A DNA stretch of 64,000 nucleotides from Apus apus (lineage: Eukaryota; Chordata; Aves; Apodiformes; Apodidae): contig NC_067282.1 of the NCBI RefSeq assembly GCF_020740795.1, positions 126,785,132 to 126,849,131 of the forward strand, read 5' to 3'. The position numbers and the translations under genes are program-made. Position 1 is the first letter of the stretch. Each line of letters begins with the position of its first letter. Below are positions 35,132 through 56,179 of this stretch, in pieces. Under the pieces are notes generated by a model that had not been told where the DNA came from, did not search any database, and saw only the letters and a list, made by a program, of their open reading frames with translations.

Positions 35132-36780
35132 TCATAGAATCACGGAACCATCCTGGTTGAGAAGAACCTCAACCTGGTTGAGATCACTGAGTCCAGCCAT
35201 CAACACAACCCTGAAGTGCCACATTTACACGTTTCTTGGGTACCTCCAGGTATGGTGACTTCACCACCTCCCAGGGCAGCCCGTTCCGGGGCCTGACCAC
35301 TCTTTCAGTACAGAAATTCTTCCTAATATACAATCAAAACCTCCCTTGCCGCAACCTCAGGCCATTTCCTCTGGTCCTATTTTTATCTACGTGGGAGAAG
35401 AGACCAACACCCACCTCACTACAACCTCCTTTCAGGTAGCTGTAGAGGGTGATGAGGCCTCCTCTAAGCTTCCTTTTCTTCAGACTATACAACCCTATAG
35501 ACTTGTTCTCTAGACCCTTAACCAGCTTGGTGGCTCTCCTCTGGACACACTCGAGCACCTCAATGTCCTTCTCAGATTAAGGGGCCCAGAACTGAGCACA
35601 GTACTCGAGGTGCAACCTCACTAGTGCCGAGTCACTTCCCTACTTCTGCTGGCCATGCTATTCCATGCTATTCCTATTTGCCTTCTTGGCCACCTGGGCA
35701 CACTGTTGGCTCATATTAAGGCAGCTGTCAACCAGCACCCTCATTTCCTTTTCTGCTGGGCAGCTCTCTGGCCACTCTTCCCCAAGCCTGTAGTGTTGCC
35801 TGCAGTTGTGACCAAAATACAGGACCTGGCCTTTGGCCTTATTGAACCTCATATAACTGGCCTTGGCCCAAAGATCCAGCCTGTCCAGGTTCCTCTGCAC
35901 AGCCTTCCTACCCTCTAGCAGATCAACACTCCCACTCAATTTGGTGTTGTCTGCAAACTTACTAAGGGTGCACTCATTCAGATCATAGATAAAGCTATTG
36001 AACAAGACTGGCCCCAAAACTGAGCCATGAGGGACACCACTGGTGACCAGCCACCAACTAGATTTGACCCCGTTTACCACAACTCTCTGGGGCTGACCAT
36101 CAAGCCAGTTTTTTACCCAGAGAAGAGCACACTTGTCTGTGCCATGATTCACCAGCTTCTCCAGGAGAATGCTGTGGAAGACTGTGTCAAAGGCCTTGCC
36201 AAAGTCCAGGGAGACAACGTCCACAGCCTTCCCCTCATCCAAAAGGCTGGTCACGTGGTCACAGAGATCAGGTTGGTCAAGCAAGACCTCCCTTTCATAA
36301 ACCCATGCTGGCTGGCCCTGATCCTCTGACCTGCTGTGTGAGCTCACTCAAGATGAGCCTCACCATGATCTTTCCTGGTACTGAGGTCAGGCTGACAGGC
36401 CTGTAGTTCCCCAGATCCTCCTTCCAGCCCTTCTTGTAGATGGGCATCACATTATCCACCCTCCAGTCCTCTGGTACCTCTTCTGTTGGCCAGAATAGTT
36501 GATAAATGATGGAGTGAGGCTTAACGAGCTCCCTGACTAGCTCTGTCAGCACTCTAGGGTGGATCCCATCAAGCCCCATAGACTTGTGTGTGTCTAGGTG
36601 CAGAAGCAGATCATTAACTATGTCCTCCTGGATTCTGGGGGAGTTGTTCAGCTCTCCGCCCTTATTTTCCAGGTCAGGAGGCTGAACACCCTGGGGGTAG
36701 CTGGTCTGACTATTAAAAGACAGGCAATCATCTGCTATCTCCCATACCAAATGGGCAGCAACCCTCCTGCCTCACTACAC
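35132..36780 (-). mobile_element. CR1 LINE with RT remnant
   Basis: About 1.65 kb, 3' terminus at 35132 on the + strand (CATAGAATCACGGAACCATC). The minus strand keeps most of the RT domain: THKSMGLDGIHPRVLTELV and [19 protein letters not shown] near 36600-36350, then [23 protein letters not shown], and FADN where FADD is expected (about 35955). A frame break separates the two halves. The altered catalytic Asp pair and the truncation make it inactive. Confidence 0.92.
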
Positions 36781-38598
36781 TGCCTTCCCTGACCTTCACA
36801 CAGTTCTGCCAGTGACTTCCACTTCATGCTCCCACCCTGCTCTTTGCCTTGTGTACCTGTGTGTCAGAGACAGCTGAAACCTGATTTCCTGTCTCCCACA
36901 ATCAGAGGAGCTCTCATCTTGATTTCTCACTCCTGAGGAATGCAGAGAAATGGGATCTAACATCACGTAAATAGAGTAAATACCTTAAACTTTTTGTAAT
37001 CTGTCCATCTTCTTCATCCTTCTTGTCTTTTCCTCCCACTTGGTCCCTCTCTTAAATGTAGTAATGTTTACAGTACTTCAGGTCCAGTTCTCTGATTTTT
37101 ACATAAACCCCCAGAATTTTCCTGAAAGTCAGTTCACTCCCCAAACCCCATGCCTTCATCAGAGTTACGGCAGTTATGGGAACATCTACTGTTTGTGCCA
37201 CTAGGCAGAAACTGCTTTGGCATGACAGCATAAGGCTTGCACAGGACAGAATCTCTCTAGCACCCTTCTATGAACACTGGCTTAAAATAAAATATTATTT
37301 TAAAAAATTTACAGAGAATCTCTTCTCCTTCCCCTCCAACTCTAAAAGCACTTCTCTTGTGGTAAAGAGTAGCATTGTTGTCTAACCACAAAAAAACAGC
37401 AAAACACACATGTGAGTGACTGATTTCTTCTGCTTGTGCATGTGGTGCAAGGGCTGTACAGGGATGAGACACGGACGGGAAGGCTAAACCCACAGGACTT
37501 CTGCCATCTTCAAAACTGCAGAAAACTGGTACAAGGAAACTGGCAGATATTTTTCTGTGTTTCCCAATAAAAACACTGGTATTTAGTTGCCTTCATGCAC
37601 AGCAAGGGAAACTAAAGTTAAGTAGGAAAAAAAGCTCTACCACTTGTTGGGTAGCTAGCAACTGAACAGACAGCTTTAGTAGCCTCAAGAATCTGCCTTA
37701 GCCAAGTTCACTATGAACAAGTCAGATGGGCAGCTGTGGCATGCTTGTTGGGTATACTCAGTCCTGCTTCAGAGCCGGAGTAAGCTAGTCATTCTCTTGA
37801 GGTCCTTTCTAGCTCTATGCTTAGGAGTTAATCAGTTGGGTCCACTGAAAAGAACAAACGGGTTGTCTCCATTTTTTCTGTCCAGCACTTGCAACTAAAG
37901 CAACAAAGGAAAAAAATAGTAATTCCTTCCTTCTTTTCCCCAACCTTCATGTCTTATAGCTAAGGAGTTTTCAGCCCTCAGAGTTAGTCCTTCTAATACT
38001 GATGGAAATGATGGGAAACGCAATACCCTTGGAACACTTGACACATAGAAGCTGGGGTGAGGACTGTCAGCACAGGACAGACTTGTGTGGGCAGAGGGAA
38101 TGCTCACAGGAGTGCAGCCCGTGCCACGGGCAAAGCATGACAAGGACAATGTATATTACACAGCATGCCTTCTGCATCTAATTAAAGGGTTACACAAAAG
38201 GGCCATCCTGTCCAGTCACTCTCCTGGAGCTTCACTACACTGGCTTGTCTAAGAGCCTCTAGTGAGGGCTAACTACTTCCACCTGTGGCAAGAGAAGAAC
38301 TATGAACAGTGGAGTCTGCCCATCCCTCAGCAGAGAACTCCTTGTTAGCCTTTCAGCTGACCCTTTCATTCACCCAGTTCACAGTCCCCTTACCCTCCCT
38401 CCCCTTAATTTAAAAAAAAATGGTTATAATTAATACATGGAAGGTGACGGCATTGTGCATGTGGTTGACTTCCAGTTCTCCTTCCCTCTTCTCAGGCATT
38501 CTCCTTCGTCCTCTACAACATTCCCCCCACACCCCCCCCTCCCCGCCCCCAAGTCCATTCCATCAGTCCATCTCGCTTGCATGCCTGGGGGGTGGTGC

Positions 38599-47139
<8,541 letters not shown>

Positions 47140-47587
47140 TCACCTTCCCTCCCGAGGGCTGCCGCGACCCTTCCCCGCACGCAGCGCCCAGCCCGGCCCC
47201 GCACGGCCCCGCAAGCGCAGCTCAGCCGCGGTGCCCCGGGGTGGGCACCAGCCGCCGGAGACGGCAAATCGGGCGCCCCAACGTCACGGGGAGGCACCCC
47301 CAGACCCTGCCGTCACGGGGCGGGGCTCGGGTCGCTGGGGTGCCGAGGGGGGGGGGGGGGAGGCGCCGACCGCCCACCTATTGGGGAGGGGGGGCAAGGA
47401 GGGATGTGCCGCCTGGGAGCCCAGGCGCGGAGGGGGCGGCGGAGGCGGGGGCAGGGGGGGGGCGAGGTTTTATCCTTCTGGTTTTATCCCCGTCCCGACC
47501 CTCCCGCCTCCGCCGCGCAGGTTCTTCGTGCCGCGATGTGCTGCGCGGCAATAAGTGATAAAGTAAATAAATAAAAACGTAAAACCG

Positions 47588-47615
47588 GTATTTATTTATT
47601 TGTTTGTTTGTTTTT
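47588..47615 (+). repeat. (TTTA)n/(TTTG)n simple repeat
   Basis: TATTTATTTATTTGTTTGTT repeat in the outer part of the GABARAPL1 CpG island. Confidence 0.8.
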
Positions 47616-48597
47616 CTTGAAGGCAGCAGAGCAAACAAGCGACTGAGCAAGGCACCCCGCCCCCCCCCCCCCACTGCACCGTGACTCAGGGTTTATAAAT
47701 AACAGCACGGGCAGCACGTAATCCGGCCGGGACTGCGGGCACGGCCGCGCTGCTCCTGCCTTCCCCGGCCGGCGTGGGGCGGTGTTCCATGAGCGGGACC
47801 GGGGCCCGGGGGGGTTCGAAGCTGCGGGGCCTCCCTGCGAGAGGCTCGGCTACCTCTGCTTGTCTAAACTGGCGGCGAGGAGCCTGACCTGTTCTTTTAA
47901 GTGACTGTGAGAGAGGTGCAAGACCAAACATTTCCTGGCGGTCCGTGTCGGATCTGGATTATTCCCTTGTTTATAACGTCTGGGTGAAACAAGGGGCAGA
48001 AAATGTGTCACGTAATGAGCCAGGTCAGATGCACGTTCCAAACACCAGGCGTTTAAAGGGAGCTGTCAGCAAACAAGCCAAAATAGCAGTCCAGTTTTAG
48101 CCCAGTTACTCAGCTGATACATACTTGGAATATACTTGGTTTACTCTAGGAGTAGCTGGGCTCAAAATTGTTTACTGACCAGCAAAAGCGAAGGTATTAA
48201 TGAACGGATCAGCATGCTCAAATCAACACAAACATTAATTACTGCTACCACAGGGACAATGAATGGGAGTGTATACATCAATTATTTTTTGCATATCTCA
48301 TCCGGAGTAGCAGAACTTTTCCAAGGAGGTACTAGTTGTACTAGCAGGGGCTGAGGGGAACAGTAAACTGCCTCAGATGCAGAAGGCGACTCTCCGAGGC
48401 CGCACCAGTGGCAGAGGTGAGAGGACATGTTTCCTGTATGTCATTCAACTCTCTGCCAGTGTGTTGATTCAGAATTAACAAGGATAGGAAAATATGTTGT
48501 TGGCGTTTTGCTGGCACTCTACTTCTGCAGGGTGGCTAAAATGGAAAAAAAAATCCAGACTATAGCAAAGAGTCAGCTTGAATTCTGAGGAAATCTA

Positions 48598-50142
48598 GTG
48601 CTACAGTTAGCTCCCTACAAGTCCATGGGGCCTGATGGTATCCATCCGAGAATCCTCAAAGTGCTGGCTAAAATCATTGCCAGGCCTCTTGCGATGATTT
48701 TTGGGAGGTCCTGGGAATCTGGAGAGATCCCAGTTGACTGGAAACAGGCTAATGTTGTCCCAGTATTCAAGAAGGGCAAAAGGAGGACCCTGGAATCTAC
48801 AGGCCAGTCAGTCTAACTCCAGTGCCTCATAAAATTATGGAAAAGATTATTCTGGGAGGTATTGATAAACACCTGGAGGACAACACAGGCATCGGTCACA
48901 GCCAGCACAGCTTCACGAGGGGAAAGTCTGCTTGTCAAACAATTTCTTTTTATGACAAGGTAACCCAAGTAGTTGATCAAGGGAAGCCAGTGGATGTAAT
49001 ATTTCTGGACTTCAGCAAAGCTTTTGATACTGTCTCACAGTATCCTCCTGGCCAAAATGTCCAGCACACAGCTGGACACATGTACCATATGATGGGTGAA
49101 CAACTGGCTCACAGGTTGAGCACAAAGAGTGAGAGTGAATGGGGTAACATCAGGATGGCAACTGGTCACTAGTGGGGTCCTGCAGGGCTCCATCCTAGGC
49201 CCAGTCCTCTTCAACATCTTCATCAATGATTTATATGTAGGACTCGAAGGAATTCTAAGTAAGTTTGCTGATGATGCAAAGCTGGGAGGAGCTGTCAACT
49301 CCCTTGAGGGCAGGCAGGCCTTGCAGAGAGACCTTGACAAGTTGGAAAGATGGGCAGTCACCAAACACATGAAGTTTAACAAGGGCAAGTGCCACATTCT
49401 GCACCAGGGACGGGGCAACCCAGCTGGTAAGTACAGACTAGGGAACGAGTGGCTGGAGAGCAGCATAGAGGAGAGGAACCTGGGGGTTGCTGGTTGATGG
49501 CAAACTGAGTATGAGCCAGCAGTGTGCCCTGGCAGCCAGGAGGGCCAACCATGTCCTGGGGTGCATCAAGCACAGCATTGCCGGCCAGTCAAGAGAGAAA
49601 ATTATCCTGCTCTACTCTGCACTGGTGTGGCCTCACCTTGAGTACTGTGTGCAGTTTTGGACACCACGATATAAAAAGGACATCAAGCTGTTGGAAAGTG
49701 TCCAGAAGAGAGCCATGAGGATGGGGAAGGGTCTGGATGGGATGTCTTATGAGGAGTGGGTAAAGACCCTTGGATTATTCAGCTTGGAGAAGAGCAGGCT
49801 GAGTGGTGACCTCATGAGAGGAAGAGATGGGGCAGGTACTGATCTCTTCACTCCTGTGAGCAATGACAGGACTCGGGGAACTGGCAGGAAGCTGAATCAG
49901 GGGAGGGAGGTTTAGGTTCGATATCAGGAAAAGGTTTTTCACTCAGAGGGTGGCTGAGCACTGGAACAAGCTCCCCAGGGAAGCGGTCACAGCACCAAGC
50001 CTGCCTGAGTTCCAGAAGCATTTTGATTATGCTCTCAGGCACATGGCGTGATTCTAGGGGTGCCCTACATAGGGGCAGATGGGAGTTGGACTCGATGATC
50101 CTGAGGGGTCTGTTCCAACTCAGAACATTCTATGATTCTATG
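48598..50142 (+). mobile_element. CR1 LINE with RT remnant
   Basis: About 1.55 kb CR1 starting in RT ([19 protein letters not shown] at about 48610). It continues through SQHSFTRGKSACQTISFY and [13 protein letters not shown], then after a frameshift [20 protein letters not shown] with the catalytic FADD preserved (about 49265-49276). It runs to the ORF2 end ([20 protein letters not shown]) and the terminus ACATTCTATGATTCTATGAA. The frame is broken at several points, so it is inactive. It lies upstream of GABARAPL1 in opposite orientation. Confidence 0.93.
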
Positions 50143-50144
50143 AA

Positions 50145-53100
50145 ATTGAAGAGCAAACTTGATGCTCCTTAATGATAACACCAGGATCAGGGGAATGTAA
50201 AGTTCTCATATAAATCCTTTAGGCTGCTTCAAGAAACTCATAAGTTTTATCCCTATAAACTGATCTGTACCTTGAGTTGCCCGCAGGGTGGGACTCAGCT
50301 GGGACCAGGGGTAAGAAAGGCCTATTTCAAACCCCCACAGGAGAACCAGTATGTTAGCTTGTGCTGCTGTCTTGTAGAGAGCTGTTTCATATACTGGCCA
50401 TCTCCCACCTTGATAGCACACTGCTTCTTGAACTTAGAGGCCTTTTTGTAATGCTCCCTCACTAAGCCCTGGTGCACTGTGATCTCTCATCTTACACATA
50501 TGTAGGAGAGATATGGAGGAAATACATTTACTTAGTTGCAGATATGCTCAGATGCATAGTAGATAGGCATGGAATAGAAACCTCACCTACACTTACAATG
50601 TAGGCATGTTACAGCTGATCCTGTCACTTTAAACTGCTTCTGTCGTCAGTGGTCATAAACAGGCAAGTTGGGGTGGGATTTGTTTCAACTGAATCATGAC
50701 ATCCACTTTTGGATAGCTGAAGTGTGCCCCCAAGAACTCTGGCAGGTGCTTTAGTGTCCAAGCTTTTACTACTTGGTTATGGTGTGCTCCTGCACAGCTC
50801 AATAGTCAGCTCCAAGAAGTGCACACCCAAATCTCTAAAGGATAGAGCAGCCCACTGTGGGAATGGCACGGACTGGTCTATCCAAGCCTTCTCTAGTTCA
50901 CATGCATAAGGTTCATACAGGAAGCATCATCAACTCATTTCTTTCTGTCCTAGGACACGTGAACTTTTCCCCATGGTTGCAGGTAGTGTCAGAGGATGTC
51001 AGAAAGATGAGTCAGAAAGATGAGTCAGATAGAAGACATAATTTTTGTGCAGTGCCATAGTGACTAGCCTAGACTGAAGGAATCCCAGGGGTTAGACCTG
51101 AGGAAAATTCTGGCTTAATGGCATTGTGCCTTTCTATAATACCTGTTTGGCTTCCTTGCTTCCTGACTACCTGCAACATAGCAGTTGCTAAAGTGTATTG
51201 AAGAACTGTAGTGCCTCTTCCTCAAGGACAAAAGAGAAGAAATTTTCTAGCCTGTTTCACCCAGGCCATTCTTGCAGTTTTCATAGAGTGATCTCACAGT
51301 TCTGTTGTCGTGACATGGCCTGTGAGAGCACTGCTAGGTGACTTTCCTCTTCCAACAAATCCCGCATGAGGATCACAGATCTCCTTACTGAACTCTTTCT
51401 GCCTTGATGATGCAGCCCTGGATGTGCAACCACAAGCCTCGCTCCTCCCACTTTCAAGCTTCCTCCCCATCAGGCATTGAATTCCCAGCCCTTTCCTCCA
51501 GCTCAGTAATAACAATGATGTCACTGGTACAACTGCAGGCAGGAAGATGATACATGCAGAAGCAGTGACAAACAGCTAATCATCTGACTTAGAGTTCTTA
51601 TTAAAATGTCAACCCATGGGCATGTGGCAGACCCCACCTTCTGGGTCCATGTGCTAGAGGGAGGAACTGGAAATGGGGTTGGCTACCCCGGACTGATAGC
51701 ACAAAGTGGTCCACAAGGTGGCAAAACAATATACCCTTAGTGTGTCTCTGCAGCTCATGTAGGCAGAGGTTCACTCTAAAAGGGATTCCCCAAGTGCTGT
51801 CAATTCTGTAGCCATAGAAGCAGCAGATAAAAATTACACAGAACCTGGGGGCCGGGTTTGCAGCCTGTGCTGTATCACACACCTCTCCAGGGTCACTGCT
51901 AGGAGCTCTGCAGTGCGGTAATGTGAAGTGAAGCTAGCTTATGTATATCTACACAACTGACTAAAAATCTGTGAATTAAGGATAAAAATATCTGTTGTTT
52001 GCCCTGTGTTGCTGGGAGATGTCATCTAGGTGAATGTCTCTTGGGAACCCCCTGGAGCCACTGTTCAGCTACCAACGACTCTGGATTCTCTTGGATACTA
52101 CTTTCATTAATACCTGTCCTTAAGTATTATTCCACTTGTGCCTCCATAGGCTGACTTTTTTTTGTTTGGTTGGTTGTTTTTGTTTTGTTTTTCTGTTTTT
52201 AATCTCTCATTTGTTTCAATGTATGAAAGCCTCTCTTTTCAGAAAATTTCTACTTTGTAGTCTGAATGGTGATTAAACCACAGAGGGTATACCTGAAGTA
52301 ACTTGTGATTCTGCTGTGTTTGATGTTGATCTATGGCACAGTCCTTTCCTGGTGTCTTTCCTGCACCACTCGTGACTGGTCACCAGTTTCACTTGACACT
52401 GGATCTATGACAGCCTCAGAGCCAGTTCAAGCACATTGGCCCTGGTGAGGGCACTGCCAACAAACAATGGCTAATTGTGGAGATGTTTTCCTTTCCTCTA
52501 GGAAATAGCTCTGTATTGCTTATGTGGAATTGCCATCTCACTGCTCTATTTTTTTATGGCTTCTTTTTTATAAAAAAAGCTGCTTATTCCTTCTGAACTG
52601 ATTGCATGGCCCAGCCTCAGCTCAAGTTGCTCAAATGCATACAAGTGATGTTATGAGGAGATGAAAGAAAACACCTTGTGTGGTGAATAGCAGCAATGAA
52701 GGACAAAACCCTACATGTGAAGAACACAAGTCTGAGATCTCTTCTTTCCAAGCAAGGGTTTGTAGTGGCCTGTTGGGGATGGGTATTACTGTTACTTACA
52801 GTTCTGTAAAAACAAAGGAGGAATACAACACTGGGGCGACTGAGGTGTTTCTGAAAACCAGTCTTTCTCAAGTACCACATGTTCTAGGTAAGTGTGGTGT
52901 GGACTATTCCTTTGTAGTACCTGATGTTCGTGTACTGTTGTTCCCCTTATGTGATTCCAGCCCAAATTACTCCACATCCAGGCCAAAAGTAGCCAGTGGA
53001 GACTGGCTGCTCTTTCTCCTGCAAGATCACCCGTCTTATACCTTCTTGGGTCCCACCCTTTTCACAGTGCTCAAGGATTGAGTGAACAATCAGGCTGAAG

Positions 53101-53520
53101 GGTCAGTATCTTCAGTACTTCATGCATCATTTTCCCTATCCACAGGTGGAGTAGTAATGCTTGGCAACATAGTTAAAGCCTATAAAATGCATGGGAATCT
53201 TTAGATGCAGATAATTATTAATAACTAAAGAGAATTGCTTCTGATGGTATTCTTTCCCTTGCTGTGCAAGATATTGGAATGCTTTGCAGGAAGTGGGTAT
53301 TCCAGTGCAGCCAACTTGACACCAGTGGCTGTACACAGCAGCTTAAAAAGGCCTAAAATTATAACATTATTAACAGAAATATTTTAATTATTTTCCAATG
53401 TCTGTTACTCTGTGAGCAATTCATGTCCCTACTGGTCTTAAGGGTAAGGAAAACAGTTGCTACCTGAATATTTGTTTAAATGTTGCATGAAAATATCAGT
53501 TCTTTATGCTTAATAGTATT
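50145..53520. other. Intergenic, no gene recognised
   Basis: About 3.4 kb of unique sequence between CR1 copies. The longest frame (52680-53081, +, 133 codons) and its antisense partner show no recognisable domain or splice context. A T/G-rich tract lies at 52158-52200. Confidence 0.45.
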
Positions 53521-53524
53521 TAAT

Positions 53525-55082
53525 AGAATAATAGAATCATTAAGGTTGGAGGGGACCTTAAAGATCATCAAGTTCCAACCTTCCTGCCGTGAGCAGGGAA
53601 CCCTACCACCAAATCAGGTTGCACAAAACCTCATCCAACCTGGCCTTAAAGACCTCCAGGGATGCGGAATCAACAACCTCCCTGGGAAACCCATTCCAGT
53701 TCCTCATGACCCTTATAGTGAAGAATTTCTTCCTAATATCTAACCTAAATCTCCCCTCTCTCAGTTTAAAACCATTACCCCTTGTCCTGTCACTGTCTTC
53801 TCTGATGAAAAGCCCCTCCCCAGCTTTCCTGTAGGCCCCTTCCAAGTACTGGAAGGCTGCTATAAGGTTTCCTCAGAGCCTTTTCTCTAGGCTGAACAGC
53901 CCCACTTCTCTTAGCCTGTCTTCATAGCAGAGGTGCTCCAGCCCTTTGATCATCTTGGTGGCCCTTCTCTGGACCCTCTCCAACAGCTCCATGTCTTTCT
54001 TGTGCTGAGGGCACCAGAGCTGTACACAGTACTCCAGGTGGGGTCTCACCACACCAGAGCAGAGGGGCAGAATCACCTCCCTGGCCCTGCCAGCCACACT
54101 TCTTTTGATGCAGCCCAGGATGTGTTTGGCCCTCTGAGCTGCGAGCTCACACTGGTGGCTCATGTCAAGCTTCTCATCTGCAACCACCCCCAAGTCCTTC
54201 TCCTCAGGACTGCTCTCCAGCCATTCTCCCCCCAGCCTGTATTTGTGCCTGAAGTTGTGCTGACCCAGGTGCAGGGCCTTGCACTTGGCCTTGTTGAACT
54301 TCATGAGGTTGGCCCTGGCCCACCTCTCCAGACTGTCAAGGTCCCTCTGGATGGCCTCCCTTCCCTCTAGGGTGTCAACCACACCACACAGCTTGGTATC
54401 ATCAGCAAACTTGCTGAGGATACACTCAATCCCACTGCCCATATCTCCAACAAAGATGTTAAACAGAACTGGTCCCAGTGCTGACCCTGAGGGACACCAC
54501 TTGTCACCTGCCTCCATTTGGACATTGAGCCATTGACCACAACTCTCTGGGTGGTGCAGCCATCCAGCCAATCTATTTACCCACTGAGTGGTCCTCTGTC
54601 AAATCCATTCCTTGTCAGTTTGGAGACCAGGATGTCATGTGGGACAGTGTCAAAGGCCTTGCACAAATCCAGGTAGATGACATCAGTTGCTCTGCCACCA
54701 TCCACCATCTCTGTAGCCTTGTTGTAGAAGGTCACCAGATTGGTCAGGCATGACTTGCCCTTAGTGAAGCCATGTTGGCTGTCACCAATCACCTCTTTAT
54801 TTTCCATATGCCTTAGCAGACTTTCCAAGAGGATCTGCTCTGTGACCTTGCCAGGCACAGAGGTGTGACTGACTGGCCTGTAGTTCTCTGGGTCTTTCTT
54901 TTTCCCCTTTTTAAGCATAGGGGTCATGTCACCTTTTTTCCATTCAGTGGGAACCTCACCAGACTGCCATGACCTCTCAAATATGATGGACAGAGGCTTA
55001 GCAATTTCATCCACCAGCTCCCTCCGGACCTGTGGGTGAATCCCATCAGGTCCCATAGATTTATGCACCTGCAGGTGCATAT
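53525..55082 (-). mobile_element. CR1 LINE, best-preserved RT in the window
   Basis: Reverse-oriented CR1. The minus strand has two long frames, 55080-54577 ([49 protein letters not shown]) and 54571-53873 ([16 protein letters not shown], then [12 protein letters not shown] with intact FADD, then [14 protein letters not shown]). They meet near 54575 with one frame change. The 5' part of ORF2 (endonuclease) is absent. The 3' UTR and terminus (inverted, AGAATAATAGAATCATTAAG) complete it at 53525. Confidence 0.94.
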
Positions 55083-55671
55083 CTATAATATATGTTTTAT
55101 TTTCAATCTGAAAGCATAAAAGATTTCAAAGTGCTTATTGGCTTTTATAATACAACATGCAAAGGGTGTTCTATGACCAGACTCAACAATTAAATGGAAG
55201 CACCAATACAGTAAATAACCAGCTGAATGGCTACAAATTGCAGTACCAAGAAGCAGTTTAGCTCTGTAAGCTTGCTATATTTTTATGGGATGTGGTCCTA
55301 CTTTTCCACAAAGTACATGTGATCTTTATTGACTATGTCCTTATTTTTGGATTGTTCATGGGAAGAGAATGTCTTTGAATCATAATAGATCAGAGAGTAA
55401 GACTGACATGTCTCCAGTCACTGATACCTGATCATTGCTTTCATACACATCCTTGTATAGCTAGATTGTGTCTGTAGATCTGCTTGTGCATTTTTGTTTG
55501 TTTGTTTGAATCTGGTGTTTCCTCGTGTCTTATGGGCTCTGAATGGCTGATCCCTTGCAATAGTTACAAATATTTTCTCTGAAATTCCTCACCTGAAGTC
55601 AGTTTAGTAGGAAACAGTCCTTGAGCAAGTGAAGTTATAGCTATTATTGTTGTACCTTGAAATAACAGTCA

Positions 55672-56172
55672 CAGAATAACAGGATCACAGAATGTTAGGG
55701 GTTGGAAGGGACCTCTGAAGATCATCGAGTCCAACCACCCAGCCAGAGCAGGACCAAAAACTACGGCAGACTGCTCAGAAAGGCATCCAGGACTGGACCC
55801 AGTACTGATCCCTGGGAGACTCCACCAGTTACAGGTTTCCAGCTGGATTCTGCACCATTGATCACCACTCTTTGGGCTCTATTGTTTAATCAGTTCTTAA
55901 TCTCTCTCACTGTCCATTTCCTGAGCTTGCTTACAAGGATGTTATGGGAGACTGTGTCAAAAGCCTTGCTAAGGTCAAGGTGGACTACATCCACTGGTCT
56001 CCCTGCATGGCAAACAGGAGAGGTGCCTGAGGACTGGAGGAAAGCCATTGTCACTCCAGTCTTCAAAAAGGGCAAGCAGGAAGAGCCAGGAAATTACAGA
56101 CCAGTAAACCTCACCTCCATCCCTGGAAAGATGTTGCGACTCATTTTGGAGGTCATCTCTAAGCACATGGAA
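55672..56172 (-). mobile_element. CR1 LINE with inverted 5' segment
   Basis: Composite copy. The terminus and 3' UTR (55672-55785) are followed, after an internal deletion, by RT sequence in minus orientation (LGPVL-type region at about 55790-55820, then GRPVDVVHLDLSKAFDTVSH at about 55940-56005). From about 56010 to 56172 the sequence switches to the + strand and carries the preceding part of RT (GEVPEDWRKAIVTPVFKKGK, NYRPVNLTSIPGKMLRLIL). Order and orientation fit a 5' inversion with a small loss at the junction. Confidence 0.85.
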
Positions 56173-56179
56173 TAGAAGA

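Larger units (their letters stand above)
33880..38598 (-). other. GABARAPL1: Putative GABARAPL1 3' UTR and downstream sequence
   Basis: Region after the GABARAPL1 stop. No other gene is seen. It contains a CR1 in + orientation (34590-35079) and one in - orientation (35132-36780). The 36.8-38.6 kb part next to the stop is unique, moderately AT-rich sequence, with a C-rich patch at about 38520-38560 just past the stop. How much is transcribed depends on which poly(A) site is used. Confidence 0.4.

Noticed and set aside
35658-36347. 229-codon RT frame as a host gene
   Set aside because: It is CR1 ORF2 with FADN in place of FADD and CR1 3' end attached; counted as a mobile element.
52680-53081. 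133-codon + strand frame between GABARAPL1 and TMEM52B
   Set aside because: No recognisable motif, no matching splice signals or neighbours; compatible with chance.
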